A stretch of 64,000 bases of DNA from assembly GCF_000974425.1 (NCBI RefSeq), contig NZ_CP010429.1, positions 5,379,501 to 5,443,500 on the forward strand, given 5' to 3'. This document shows positions 1 to 8,845 of this stretch, piece by piece (within the stretch, counting starts at the first letter, position 1; the number at the start of each line of letters is the position of its first letter). The stretch comes from Spirosoma radiotolerans (GTDB lineage Bacteria; Bacteroidota; Bacteroidia; Cytophagales; Spirosomataceae). A model generated the notes under the pieces. It did not search any database and was not told the origin of the DNA. It worked only from the letters and a program-made list of their open reading frames with translations. The position numbers and the translations under genes were made by a program.

Positions 1-910
1 TACAATACCGCTTCGAGTAAAGTCGATCACCGATTTCCACCGGGTGACCGGTTTGCCTTCCCCACTTCACCCGCTGATCAGCCTAGTCGACTATTCCCTC
101 ATCTGGAATGCGCAGGGCAACAATCCAGCCAGCGCCGTCTTCGATTTTTACTCGATTTCGGTAAAGCGCGATTTGATTGGTAAGCTTATGTATGGGCAAC
201 AGCCTTATGATTTTGATGAAGGAGTTATGTACTTTCTGGCTCCCGGGAAGTGCTGCGCATAGAAACGGTCGAAGATACGACCGGCAAGCCATCGGGTTGG
301 CTGCTGCTGATCCATCCCGATTTTCTGTGGAACACCCCTTTATCGAAAAACATCAGTCGCCACGATTTTTTCGGCTATGCTTGTCATGAGGCCCTTTTTC
401 TATCGGAAAAGAAGAGGAAATTATTCATGGAATCAGTCAAAACATTAGTCGGGAGATCCAGGGTAATATCGATCAGTTCTCGCATCAAATCATTATTACC
501 CAACTGGAAGGCCTTCTTCGCTTGCCGATCGGTTTTACAACCGTCAATTCATTACGCGACGTATCAGTAGTCATCGGATGCTTTCGCAACTAGAAGCCTT
601 ATTAGACAACTATTTTAATCAAAATGAACAAGTGCTCAATGGGGCTACGTCGGTTCAGTACGTTTCCGAAAAACTTAACGTGTCACCCAATTATTTAAGC
701 GGCCTGCTCAAAACACTGACCGGACAAAGTACCCAGCAACACGTTCACGAAAAACTAATCGCCCTCGCCAAACAAAAGCTGTCTACCACGGACCTAACGG
801 TAAGCGAAATCGCTTACGAACTAGGCTTCGAACACCTGCCATCCTTCAGCAAGTTATTCAAAAATAAAACCAACCAGTCTCCGCTTGAATTTAGGCGGGC
901 GTTTCAGTAA
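1..910 (+). pseudogene. AraC-family transcriptional regulator, frameshifted and cut by the window edge
   Basis: Homologous segments of one AraC-type regulator lie in successive reading frames. The N-terminal sensing part is open from the window edge (the frame reads VKSITDFHRVTGLPSPLHPL). The frame shifts near 245, near 405 (right after LFLSE) and near 522 (after EGLLRL). The C-terminal DNA-binding domain is intact at 578-910, with two helix-turn-helix motifs (VQYVSEKLNVSPNYLSGLLK and VSEIAYELGFEHLPSFSKLF). Joining the frames gives a normal regulator of roughly 300 residues. Either the gene is dead or the assembly has indel errors here. It converges on the DUF4932 gene; an intergenic repeat follows it. 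Confidence 0.8.
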
Positions 911-912
911 GT

Positions 913-1013
913 GCCTGAATGAATGAGCAAATACATGAATACTACGTCGTCCCAAGCGGGAACCTATTCATGATCGTTTCCTTGTCTCACTGGGGAGCCA
1001 TTAATGAGAATGG
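913..1013 (+). repeat. Dispersed intergenic repeat, copy 1 (tandem double form)
   Basis: It contains TCTCA at 985-989 and TGAGA at 1005-1009, 20 nt apart, with GGGAGC between. A degenerate first unit (GTCCCAAGCGGGAACC) lies just upstream. It sits between two convergent genes. Confidence 0.75.
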
Positions 1014-1089
1014 GCCTTTTAGAAAACCAAGCTTATTTTTTAATATTTGTCTAACTCAAGCCGTAGGGTACGGTTCATAGCGGTGTCTC

Positions 1090-2175
1090 TTAATTTATCA
1101 CTTCTGGCTTGAGTCGTGCCCATTTTTTTAGCAAGATGGGAAAGTAAGCGGCAAAGCTTGAATAGGTCCTCGTTTGAATATAGTCCTCCAGAATCAGTTG
1201 AGCCAGCTGATCGGTGTACACGAAGCCGCTCCGCTGCTCGGCCACCAGTCGCTGCTGGGCTTGCTGAGGGGACCGGTAAGCCCGGCTAAGCGCCGTCGCA
1301 ATGGCTCGTACCAGTGACTCATCGACGAAGTGCGGCCAGTCGGTGATATTCTGTCGACTCAATAGCTCATTTGGGCGCATTAGATAGCTCAGCGAGTCGA
1401 TCTGGGCTCGGTATGCTTGCTGAATTGGATTCGTGTACACGTGGCTCCCCTCATGCCAAACCAGGTTGTACACGTCTGCCTCGAAGGTAGGGTCAATCGT
1501 CGGTTTGGCCTGCCGATTCCAATACCCCTGTTGGTAGACGATGTACTGACCGTATGTCGGCGACAGCGTCTTGGTCATGATGGCGTGCGCCCCCGCACTG
1601 TTGAGCGGATCTAAACAGATGTACCACCGACTGGCCGTCGGTTGGTGGAAAAATGATTCTAATTTCTGTACTACCCCCGCCGAATCGACCTGTCGGCGGT
1701 AAGCTTGTCCCCAACGATCGTAGTCGGCTTGATGGGACTGGTAGAAGGCGGCAAATTGACTCTGCTGGGCGAAGTCTATACACAGTGTCAGATAGCGGGT
1801 TAAATCGGAACGGGAAAAGTTGTTGAGCCAGTATGTCGAATCAGGTATGGTAAACGATGTTGGGTGTAGTGGATGGTCGAAGCACCAGCCCAGTTCGGGT
1901 AGATCGTAGCCAAAGCGGGCGTCGGAGTTGAAGAGAAACAGGACGGCTGGGTGGTTACGAAATTGAGCAAAATGAGCACGAACGGCCGTTCGATAAGGGG
2001 AAGCCCCCGGTCCGGCGTGACCGGCCAGGTACTGAATAATGGACAACAGTTCGACGCCAGGATGCACGGTTACCGTCAATTTCTCATCAGCTTTGGCTCC
2101 GTAAGGCAGGGCCGACCTGGGCACCTGACTGAAGCAGATGGAACTGAGTAGGAGAAGAAAAAGGATCGTTTTCAT
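1090..2175 (-). CDS. DUF4932 family secreted protein, metallopeptidase-like
   Basis: About 361 residues starting at MKTILFLLLLSSICFSQ, a clear signal peptide; an in-frame start 36 nt upstream is less likely because it precedes the signal peptide. The family is recognised from the overall pattern and from VWHEGSH near residue 240, which resembles the HExxH zinc site of metallopeptidases but has an extra residue arrangement (HEGSH). A substrate is not known. The protein should be exported to the periplasm or cell surface. It stands alone, convergent with the AraC remnant and divergent from the LytS-like kinase, with 226 nt between the start codons. DUF4932 is an inference from memory of the family; the signal peptide and motif are visible directly. 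Confidence 0.75.
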   Translation of the reverse strand: MKTILFLLLLSSICFSQVPRSALPYGAKADEKLTVTVHPGVELLSIIQYLAGHAGPGASPYRTAVRAHFAQFRNHPAVLFLFNSDARFGYDLPELGWCFDHPLHPTSFTIPDSTYWLNNFSRSDLTRYLTLCIDFAQQSQFAAFYQSHQADYDRWGQAYRRQVDSAGVVQKLESFFHQPTASRWYICLDPLNSAGAHAIMTKTLSPTYGQYIVYQQGYWNRQAKPTIDPTFEADVYNLVWHEGSHVYTNPIQQAYRAQIDSLSYLMRPNELLSRQNITDWPHFVDESLVRAIATALSRAYRSPQQAQQRLVAEQRSGFVYTDQLAQLILEDYIQTRTYSSFAAYFPILLKKWARLKPEVIN

Positions 2176-2401
2176 GGGTTTAAGGCGAATTAGCGGGAAA
2201 TGAACCGTCAAAACTAGACTGGCTCCGCTTGCCGGTCAACTTCGATTGACCAACGCCGGATTCGCCTTGATGAACACCGGTTCCAGTTTAACAATTGACT
2301 GATCCCGGCTAACCAGGCGTTGGTCGTCATAAATCGGCCGTTTGTCAAGTCGAACCGGATGGCACGCTAGTTTTTTGGTAATTTGAGCCATCGTAAGCAG
2401 C

Positions 2402-3412
2402 ATGAAACGGCCCTACCTACTTTTATACCATTTCCTATTTTGGACCCTGTGGCTGCTCAGCGAGGTTGCCCAGCATCAAGCGCGTCACAGCTTTGAGCGG
2501 TCGGCGGGACAGACGCTACTCATTAGCTCAGCCTACCTGTTGATTACCCTAACCGCGTTCTATGGAGGGTACGGGCTGGTCTATCGTTCCTTTATTCGCT
2601 ACGGCTGGGTCGGTCTGGGCCATGTGTTAACAACGCTTAGTTTAATTGTCGGGATGCGCTATCTGGTTGAGTTTGGCTTTCTCAAACCTCTACTCAACTA
2701 CGATAATTACGCGGTCAACGCCCATTTTAGCTGGGGATGGTTTGTGAAAAATGCGTGTCTATACTACTGGAACTGGGTCATTTACGGCACCCTTTTTGGC
2801 TTTGCCCAGCAATACGTGCGCCAGCAGCAACGGGATCGTGAGCAGATGAAGGCGGAGGTAGCCCTATTGCGAGCACAGGTTAACCCGCACTTTCTTTTCA
2901 ACGCGCTCAACGATATGTACGCCCTAACGCTTACCTGTCCCGAGCAGGCCCCGGACGCGCTCTTAAAATTGTCAGATTTGCTGCGCTACGTATTATACCG
3001 GAGTCAGTCAGCGGCCGTACCGCTGACTGACGAAATCGCCTATGTGAAGAGCTACATCGATCTGGAACAAATTTCCCAGCGTGGGCAGGCTCAGGTACAT
3101 GCGCATATTGACGGGCAGATCAGTGACCAACAGATTGCGCCGATGCTCTTGATTCCGTTTGTGGAAAACGCGTTCAAGCATGGCTCGCTTTTCGATGCCC
3201 GGCAGCCCATTACTATTACCTGTCAGGTCGAGGCCAATCAATTATTGTTTCGCTGCTGTAATGCAAAACGGATGGGAAATAAAGATGCTACCGGCGGCAT
3301 TGGTCTGGCTAACCTGCGTCGTCGACTCGAGCTGGAATATCCGGGGCGACACCAGTTGCAAATTCTTGATTCATCGGCTTCGTTTGCTATTCATTTAACT
3401 GTAACCCTGTAA
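2402..3412 (+). CDS. LytS/YehU-type sensor histidine kinase
   Basis: 336 residues. Four hydrophobic membrane segments fill the first ~145 residues, then comes a cytoplasmic His_kinase domain with the phospho-acceptor motif NPHFLFNALN near residue 165. The ATPase part shows the N-box (PFVENAFKHG) and a G-box (GGIGLANLRRRLE). This is the kinase half of a LytS/LytTR two-component system. Its stop codon overlaps the start of the response regulator (TAATG), so the two are translationally coupled. The signal sensed by the membrane domain cannot be told from sequence. ATG start preceded by a purine-poor leader, as is common in Bacteroidota. Confidence 0.93.
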   Translation: MKRPYLLLYHFLFWTLWLLSEVAQHQARHSFERSAGQTLLISSAYLLITLTAFYGGYGLVYRSFIRYGWVGLGHVLTTLSLIVGMRYLVEFGFLKPLLNYDNYAVNAHFSWGWFVKNACLYYWNWVIYGTLFGFAQQYVRQQQRDREQMKAEVALLRAQVNPHFLFNALNDMYALTLTCPEQAPDALLKLSDLLRYVLYRSQSAAVPLTDEIAYVKSYIDLEQISQRGQAQVHAHIDGQISDQQIAPMLLIPFVENAFKHGSLFDARQPITITCQVEANQLLFRCCNAKRMGNKDATGGIGLANLRRRLELEYPGRHQLQILDSSASFAIHLTVTL

Positions 3413-4131
3413 TGGCCTTCCCAATCATCCGTTGTGGTATCGTTGATGATAAGCCGCTGGCTATCGAGGTCTTGCGCGCCCACATTACGCACGTGCCGTT
3501 TCTAACGCTCGTTCAAGCCACGACTAATCCGCTGGAGGTGCTCACGCACCTCAGTGAAGAACCCATCGATCTGCTTTTTCTGGATATTCAGATGCCCCAG
3601 CTGAATGGGCTGCAACTAGCCCGGCTGATCGCCCCTAAAGTACGACTCATTTTTACGACGGCCTACGCCGACTATGCCTTGGAGGGCTTCGAACACAGTG
3701 CCGTCGACTACTTGCTGAAACCCATTTCATTTGAACGGTTTTATAAAGCCGTGCTTAAAGCCCGTGCGCTAATTACTTCCCTGGCTTCTACGGTCGCTTT
3801 ACCGCCCACCACCGAACCGAACCGACCTTATTTTTTCGTTAAAACGGAAACCCGTCTGGTAAAGGTTGATTTCAGGTCGGTTCGCTACATCGAAGCCATG
3901 CAAAACTATTCGGTTTTGCACCTGACCGAGGGGCGGCTAATGACCTTACAGCCGATCCACCAACTCGTCCAGCAATTACCCGCTACTCAGTTCGTACGGG
4001 TGCACAAATCTTATGTAGTCAATCTGGATCAAATTGACTCGGTCGAGCGGAGCCGAATCTGTATTGGGCAAGCCATAATTCCCGTAGGCGACACGTACCG
4101 GGATGACTTCTATCGACGTTTGACGAATTGA
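3412..4131 (+). CDS. LytTR-family response regulator
   Basis: 239 residues. The receiver domain (about 1-120) has the phospho-accepting aspartate in LLFLDIQMPQLNGL near residue 57 and the conserved lysine in DYLLKPISFERF. The LytTR DNA-binding domain (about 140-236) has the typical IEAMQNYSVLHL and FVRVHKSYVVNLDQI signatures. It is the partner of the upstream kinase, with a 1-nt overlap of stop and start. Targets are unknown; LytTR regulators in this phylum often act on nearby membrane or surface genes, but no such gene follows directly. Confidence 0.95.
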   Translation: MAFPIIRCGIVDDKPLAIEVLRAHITHVPFLTLVQATTNPLEVLTHLSEEPIDLLFLDIQMPQLNGLQLARLIAPKVRLIFTTAYADYALEGFEHSAVDYLLKPISFERFYKAVLKARALITSLASTVALPPTTEPNRPYFFVKTETRLVKVDFRSVRYIEAMQNYSVLHLTEGRLMTLQPIHQLVQQLPATQFVRVHKSYVVNLDQIDSVERSRICIGQAIIPVGDTYRDDFYRRLTN

Positions 4132-4462
4132 TCAAATTTAACGTTTAAAAAAGGCATGTCAGTTAAGCGTTCAATTTACCCAAACTGACGGAGATTGCTT
4201 AAATGGGGTACAATTGAAAAAGGCACAAAAACATTCACGACTCAAAAATCATCTTCTAGCGAAATAAAGCCTTTAAAGAGACAGCGATTAGTTTATACCT
4301 GTCCAATGATACAAGACTAACCATTTGTCCCCAAGATATATACTCTCTCTTGTATGTAATAGTAGCTTACGTTAATTTATACTCGTAGAGTAGATGGACG
4401 GCGGTTAATGCTTACGCTCAGCAAAGGATTTACTGTTTTCTGATTTACTTACTCTACTAGCT
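4132..4462. other. Intergenic stretch with a degenerate repeat copy
   Basis: No gene seen. At about 4220-4313 there is a decayed copy of the dispersed repeat: AGAGA at 4277-4281 followed by a tail (TATACCTGTCCAATGATAC) that matches the tails of the copies ending near 29.83 kb and 47.73 kb. The upstream TCTCA box is lost. Confidence 0.45.
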
Positions 4463-4627
4463 ATGGACCTACTTGAAGTGCTCGCCAAGTGGCTTTTTTG
4501 GCTCTTTGATGGAATCGGCGTCAACCTTATTCTTAAGAAGATTGCTAAAGCATTCGACAAAAAGAATGAAGATAGCCCAAACTCAAATAGCAACTTGCTG
4601 ATTAGCACAAAGCTACCACAGGTATAA
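4463..4627 (+). CDS. Small hypothetical protein with amphipathic N-terminus
   Basis: 54 codons from ATG to TAA. The N-terminal part (MDLLEVLAKWLFWLFDGIGV) is hydrophobic and could be one short membrane helix; the rest is lysine-, asparagine- and serine-rich. There is no recognised family. It lies between a LytTR gene and the YdeI-like gene, separated from both. The composition is plausible for a real small membrane peptide, but open frames of this size occur by chance. Confidence 0.3.
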   Translation: MDLLEVLAKWLFWLFDGIGVNLILKKIAKAFDKKNEDSPNSNSNLLISTKLPQV

Positions 4628-4894
4628 TTTCTATTTTAAAGCAAGCGCAAGACAAACTCGGTTTTGCTTTCGTACTTTCTACTGAAAGTATGAAAAAGGA
4701 TCTATATATCCGCACTTGGACTGTCCTAAGCCCAAGTTCTCAATGATATCATTTTCTTATTTGTTGGAATATTATGTTGCATGGACGCTCCTCGCAAGGA
4801 TAGAAGAATCTTTTTCGTCTCAATACAAATTAATTTACTGATTAATGAGGTAATTCTTTGCGGCAGCCACCCTGTCCAGTCACTAAAAAATCCC

Positions 4895-5377
4895 ATGTAC
4901 AACTTTACTGCTGACCTTAACATAATCGGCGTAAACCCCTTTGTGTTTGTACCACAAGAGATTTTGGAGCCAATTCTTAACCACCCCAGCAACCAAAAAG
5001 GGAAAATTCCGATACGTGGCACTATCAACCAACTGCCCTACCAACAGACTTTAGTCAAATACAGGGGTGACTGGCGGCTTTACATCAACACCAAAATGCT
5101 GAAAAATTCGCCCAAACGAATTGGTGAGACCCTTGAGATTACGATCGAGGTTGACCCCACTGACCGACGCCTAAAACTTCACCCCCAGTTAGAAGAAGCG
5201 CTGCAGGCAAACCCACCAGCCAAGGCAATATTTGAGAACTTACGCCCTTCGCTGCAACACGAGATCGTGCGCTACATAACTAAGCTGAAAAACCAGGAAA
5301 GCATTGACCGAAACGTTGGCAGAGCAATCAATTTTTTGCTGGGAAATGGTCGATTTGTTGGGAGAGCAAAGCCTTAA
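4895..5377 (+). CDS. YdeI/OmpD-associated protein with DUF1905 domain
   Basis: 160 residues from MYNFTADLNIIG. Upstream in-frame codons back to 4781 exist, but the conserved domain begins at this ATG. The N-terminal ~90 residues are the DUF1905 barrel (NPFVFVPQEIL, GTINQLPYQQTLVKY). The C-terminal ~60 residues are the YdeI/OmdA region (HPQLEEALQANPPAKAIFENLRPS, ending in the helix IDRNVGRAINFLLGN). Family members are small cytoplasmic proteins of unclear biochemistry, some linked to bacteriocin protection. It stands as a single gene. Confidence 0.8.
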   Translation: MYNFTADLNIIGVNPFVFVPQEILEPILNHPSNQKGKIPIRGTINQLPYQQTLVKYRGDWRLYINTKMLKNSPKRIGETLEITIEVDPTDRRLKLHPQLEEALQANPPAKAIFENLRPSLQHEIVRYITKLKNQESIDRNVGRAINFLLGNGRFVGRAKP

Positions 5378-5529
5378 GCATATGACCGAATGCTTCAGAA
5401 TAAAATTGACAACGTATAAAAACTGACTTTTCAATAAATAGGGCCTTATTTGAGATTCTACCAAACGGCGAGGTTAATTTGCTTTTCACAGTGCTCAAAG
5501 GTCTACCCCTCACTCGGGCTAGACTCGTT

Positions 5530-6138
5530 CTAAGCTACTAAGCTTGCCTTCTCCTCACGTACGTTGCGCATCCCCTTCGCCCAGGCTAACAGTTGGGCCA
5601 GCATTAACTCGACTGAAGTCGTTAGGGAGGCAGTTGGAACAAAGTCACCCGTCCCAAAGACCGCATGCGTTGACACACATACCTGCGCCCGTACGGTGGC
5701 GATTTGAAGTTCTGGCAAAATAATCCGTAGCGTCTCGGCAGCGCGGGAGCCAGATGCCCAACCGCCATAACAGACAATTCCGGCCGCCTTATCATTCCAC
5801 TCCTTGTAGACATAGTCCAACGCATTTTTTAAGGCTCCCGGTATGGAGTGGTTGTATTCTGGAGTAATAAAAACATAGCCATCGAAGCTGTCAATTAATT
5901 TTCCCCATCGACGCGTGTGCTCATGTTGATAGTTTTGCAGCGATGGATTGTTGGGCTCATCCAGGTTACCCAGCTCATAATCAGCCAGGTCGATGAGTTG
6001 GTAAGCAGCTCCACCGTAAGAGTTGGCCCTCTCGAGAAGCCAGGAAGCCAGCTTGTCACCTCGGCGACCAGGTCGAGTGCTGCCTAAGATAATGCCAATA
6101 CGGAGTTGAGTGGAGGGCGTTTGGTTCGTAGCATCCAT
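5530..6138 (-). CDS. NAD(P)H-dependent FMN reductase-type oxidoreductase
   Basis: 202 residues from MDATNQ. The flavin phosphate-binding loop is visible as GIILGSTRPGRRGDK near residue 15, followed by the family motif TPEYNHSIPGALKNALD near residue 100 and a glycine-rich CYGGWASGSRAAE segment. Members are flavodoxin-fold enzymes that reduce FMN, quinones or azo compounds with NAD(P)H. An AraC regulator on the same strand ends about 100 nt upstream of its start and may control it. An alternative ATG 36 nt upstream is possible but adds a non-conserved tail. Confidence 0.9.
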   Translation of the reverse strand: MDATNQTPSTQLRIGIILGSTRPGRRGDKLASWLLERANSYGGAAYQLIDLADYELGNLDEPNNPSLQNYQHEHTRRWGKLIDSFDGYVFITPEYNHSIPGALKNALDYVYKEWNDKAAGIVCYGGWASGSRAAETLRIILPELQIATVRAQVCVSTHAVFGTGDFVPTASLTTSVELMLAQLLAWAKGMRNVREEKASLVA

Positions 6139-6241
6139 GCGTGAAAAGTGTATTGAGTTAATTATTCTTTTCACAAAGGTCTGATGATGTTTACGGACAA
6201 AATAGCCTATTTAGGCGTATTACTATTCGTATCCGGCGAAG

Positions 6242-7201
6242 CTACGGCTCCTTCTTTATTAATAAGGCCGCCTGGTAGCGTTTGGGGGTGAGGCCATACT
6301 GACGTTTAAATAGCTGCGCAAAATGGCCCAAATTAGTAAAGCCAAGCTGGTGACCTACTTCCGATACCGACCATTGGGCTAGTAAGCGCTTGGCTTGCTG
6401 TAAGCGAGCTGCTTGATAGTAGGCATAAGGACTGGTGCCGAATACCTGATGGAATAACTGCTTAAGTTTGGTTTCACCCAAGCCCACCGTCTGAGCCAGT
6501 TGAGCCAGACTGGGTGATTTGTCTAGCTTAGCGAGCAGAAGAGTCTTCACCTGAAAAATGCGCGCTACATCCGTCGAATGCAATACCATGGAATTACCAA
6601 TCGAGCGCTGGCCTAGTTCTCGAAACAGCCAATAAAGCAACTCCTGTACCTTGATGCGATAAAATAACCCATTCAACTCATCCTCAGGACGTAGGGCCGT
6701 TATCTGCTGTAAGGCTATCTGGATTTCAGGCGTGAGCAAAGCTTCCACTAATCGGGGTTGCTGATTAGTGAATAGGCTTAATGGTCCAGCCTGGGGGTGG
6801 CCCAACCAATAAGCCAACACGGTTTTTTCCACGACTAGCCCAACGAAGAAAATGAGAGTGTGTGCGGGTAGGACGGTCCTGACGGTAAGGGTTGTGGAAG
6901 CGAGCTGTGCGGTCGACAGGTGACCCGCAGCGGATAGAGCAGGGTCAACGGATTGAAATGAAACCAATAATCGTTCCGACTGATTCTCTTCGGCCAGGCG
7001 TTCTACGAGGGTTTCTTCTTGCAGCCAGTAGCGGTGAATGGTCAGCAGTAGACCAGGTTCGATGGAGACCAGCTTAATAAAGCCCTTACCCAAGCTGGGT
7101 GGCAACTGTAGATTGCCGTCCACCAGTTGCCCTCCTTGGGCCACGGCCTTGTCAAAGAGCATCCGTAAGCCATTAGCCACTGGGATCGAATGGGTTGGCA
7201 T
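6242..7201 (-). CDS. AraC-family transcriptional regulator
   Basis: 319 residues. The C-terminal ~90 residues carry the AraC DNA-binding domain with two helix-turn-helix motifs (LAQTVGLGETKLKQLFHQVF and VSEVGHQLGFTNLGHFAQLF) and the typical ending GLTPKRYQAA. The N-terminal ~200 residues are a divergent sensing domain without a recognised ligand. The ATG at 7201 is preferred to an upstream TTG. It lies upstream of the FMN reductase in the same direction, so redox control of that gene is a fair guess. Confidence 0.88.
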   Translation of the reverse strand: MPTHSIPVANGLRMLFDKAVAQGGQLVDGNLQLPPSLGKGFIKLVSIEPGLLLTIHRYWLQEETLVERLAEENQSERLLVSFQSVDPALSAAGHLSTAQLASTTLTVRTVLPAHTLIFFVGLVVEKTVLAYWLGHPQAGPLSLFTNQQPRLVEALLTPEIQIALQQITALRPEDELNGLFYRIKVQELLYWLFRELGQRSIGNSMVLHSTDVARIFQVKTLLLAKLDKSPSLAQLAQTVGLGETKLKQLFHQVFGTSPYAYYQAARLQQAKRLLAQWSVSEVGHQLGFTNLGHFAQLFKRQYGLTPKRYQAALLIKKEP

Positions 7202-7308
7202 CAATGAGTTACTGTGGTTAAATAATTCCCTGTAATGATCGACAATATTGCCGAAACAAATGATAGTAAGTACCCTTTATGACCAACATTAACTAAGCGT
7301 AAATTCTC

Positions 7309-7340
7309 TGTGGTCTCAGGCACAAGCGCCACTTGAGAAT
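7309..7340 (+). repeat. Dispersed intergenic repeat, copy 2 (short)
   Basis: TCTCA at 7314-7318 and TGAGA at 7334-7338, exactly 20 nt apart as in the other copies. The inner GGGAGC is decayed to CAAGCG. It lies between the AraC start and the CheB remnant. Confidence 0.6.
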
Positions 7341-7387
7341 GAGCTTTTACAGTAAGTAGGTATATCTAAAAAAGTACCGTATGCCTA

Positions 7388-7955
7388 ATGGCTTTTTTTG
7401 AACAGGTGCCCCTAATCGGGGTTGGCCTTCATTGTGATTCTGCATCTGTCGCCCGACTTTGATAGCCAGTTGGGGCCCATTTTACAAACCGTAACCTCAC
7501 TCCCCATTCGCCAAGTAAACGACAGGCTTAAGATGGAGCCCGGCTCGGTCTACGTTATTTCACCCAATGGTCATCTGGTGATGGAGGATGGCCACCGGGC
7601 CGTTTTGCCCAACACCACCCAGGAGAAACGCCGGGCACTGGTTGTTGATATATTCTTTCGTACCCTGGCCGATTTGCACGGGCCACGGGCCGTCGGAGTG
7701 GTGCTCTCAGGCACGGGGACCGACGGATCCATGGGTCTTAAGCGCATCAAGGAAAACGGCGGAGCCAGGCTATTGCCACCGACCTGACCGATGAGGTGTT
7801 GACCGTCGACCAGATTCCGGGTAAGCTCATGGCTTACCGGCGGGGTCTGGGCAAAGTGGCCATTCCCCAGAAGGCCGACGAGCGGCCCCAGTAGCAGCAG
7901 GCCTTGCGTGAAGTCTTTACCCAACTCCGGCTGCGCACCGGCCGGTCCCCAACTA
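7388..7955 (+). pseudogene. CheB-CheR chemotaxis-type fusion gene remnant
   Basis: The segment 7422-7765 encodes the heart of a CheB methylesterase domain: IVILHLSPDFDSQLGPIL, the catalytic-region VVLSGTGTDGSMGLKRIKENGG, and LVVDIFFRTLADLHG. The N-terminal SAGGLEAL part is gone or out of frame. A frameshift near 7767 moves the rest to another frame (ATDLTDEVLTVDQIPGKLMA) ending with a stop near 7893. Just beyond, EVFTQLRLRTG resembles the start of the CheR methyltransferase domain of CheB-CheR-PAS fusions. The gene has therefore lost both ends and is dead. Confidence 0.75.
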
Positions 7956-8005
7956 CATTTTTTACCTCAGAGGGCTCATTCAGTTGGCTACGTTTAAATC
8001 GTTTT

Positions 8006-8019
8006 TTACCATTTGGTAA
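8006..8019. promoter_or_regulatory. TTACC-N4-GGTAA palindrome upstream of SDR gene
   Basis: TTACC ATTT GGTAA (perfect arms, extending to TTTACC...GGTAAA), 47 nt before the chosen SDR start. It matches palindromes near HxlR genes at 10209, 46254 and 46272. Probably an operator; the binding protein is inferred, not shown. Confidence 0.6.
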
Positions 8020-8066
8020 ATCGTGGGCGATTTGTCGTCGTGACCTTTGTCTTCACAAAGCAAACG

Positions 8067-8810
8067 ATGATGAATACACCCGATAAGCCATTCTCCTTAA
8101 GTGGCAAACGAATCATTCTTCTAGGCGGAAGTTCCGGCCTGGGACTCGCCACCGCCAAAGCAGCCGCAGCCGAGGGCGCTCATGTGGTTATTGTATCCAG
8201 CCATCAGCAACGGGTCAATGACGCGCTCGCTCAGCTTTCGAGCGATAGTTTAGGGGTTGCGCTCGATCTGAGTCAGGAAGAGAACATACACGAATTCTTT
8301 GACCACATTGGGCCCTTTGATCATTTGGTATATACCGCCGGAGAGAACATCAGCCTCAATCGGCTTGAAACTCTCAATATCGCGCAAGCCAAAGACTATT
8401 TTGCCGTTCGATTCTGGGGTGCCTTTGCCGCCGTAAAATACGGGGCACCGCACATTAAGTCAGGTGGCTCCATTTGCCTGACCAGCGGCATCACCAGCCA
8501 GCGGCCGGGGGCTGGCTGGTCGCTGGGAACCAGTATCTGCAGCGCCATGGAAGGATTCTGCCGGGCCATGGCCGTTGAGCTGGCCCCCATACGCGTCAAT
8601 ATCGTTTCGCCCGGCTTGGTCAGAACCAATTTATGGAGCGGCATGAACGAGGCCGACCGGGCAAATTTGTTTGAATCAATTGGTAACCAGTTGTTAGTCA
8701 AGCGGATCGGCGAGCCGGAAGAAATCGCCCAAACCTTTTTATTTATGATGAAGCAGCCCTTTGCTACGGGGCAGTGCTTTACGATAGACGGTGGGGCTTC
8801 ATTGGTCTAG
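8067..8810 (+). CDS. Short-chain dehydrogenase/reductase (SDR)
   Basis: 247 residues from MMNTPDKPFSLSGKRIILLG. The upstream TTG at 8013 is rejected because it overlaps the palindrome at 8006-8019. The Rossmann dinucleotide loop is GGSSGLGLATAK; the catalytic region shows LTSGITS with the usual Tyr replaced (the segment reads GWSLGTSICSAMEGF), so the classic YxxxK pair is not visible. The C-terminus has the typical SPGLVRTNLW and GQCFTIDGGA. Family members are NAD(P)-dependent cytoplasmic oxidoreductases. The NmrA-like gene follows 35 nt downstream, likely in one operon. Confidence 0.88.
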   Translation: MMNTPDKPFSLSGKRIILLGGSSGLGLATAKAAAAEGAHVVIVSSHQQRVNDALAQLSSDSLGVALDLSQEENIHEFFDHIGPFDHLVYTAGENISLNRLETLNIAQAKDYFAVRFWGAFAAVKYGAPHIKSGGSICLTSGITSQRPGAGWSLGTSICSAMEGFCRAMAVELAPIRVNIVSPGLVRTNLWSGMNEADRANLFESIGNQLLVKRIGEPEEIAQTFLFMMKQPFATGQCFTIDGGASLV

Positions 8811-8845
8811 CGTTTATTTCTTTCTCGCTATATTCCTTAAAAAAC

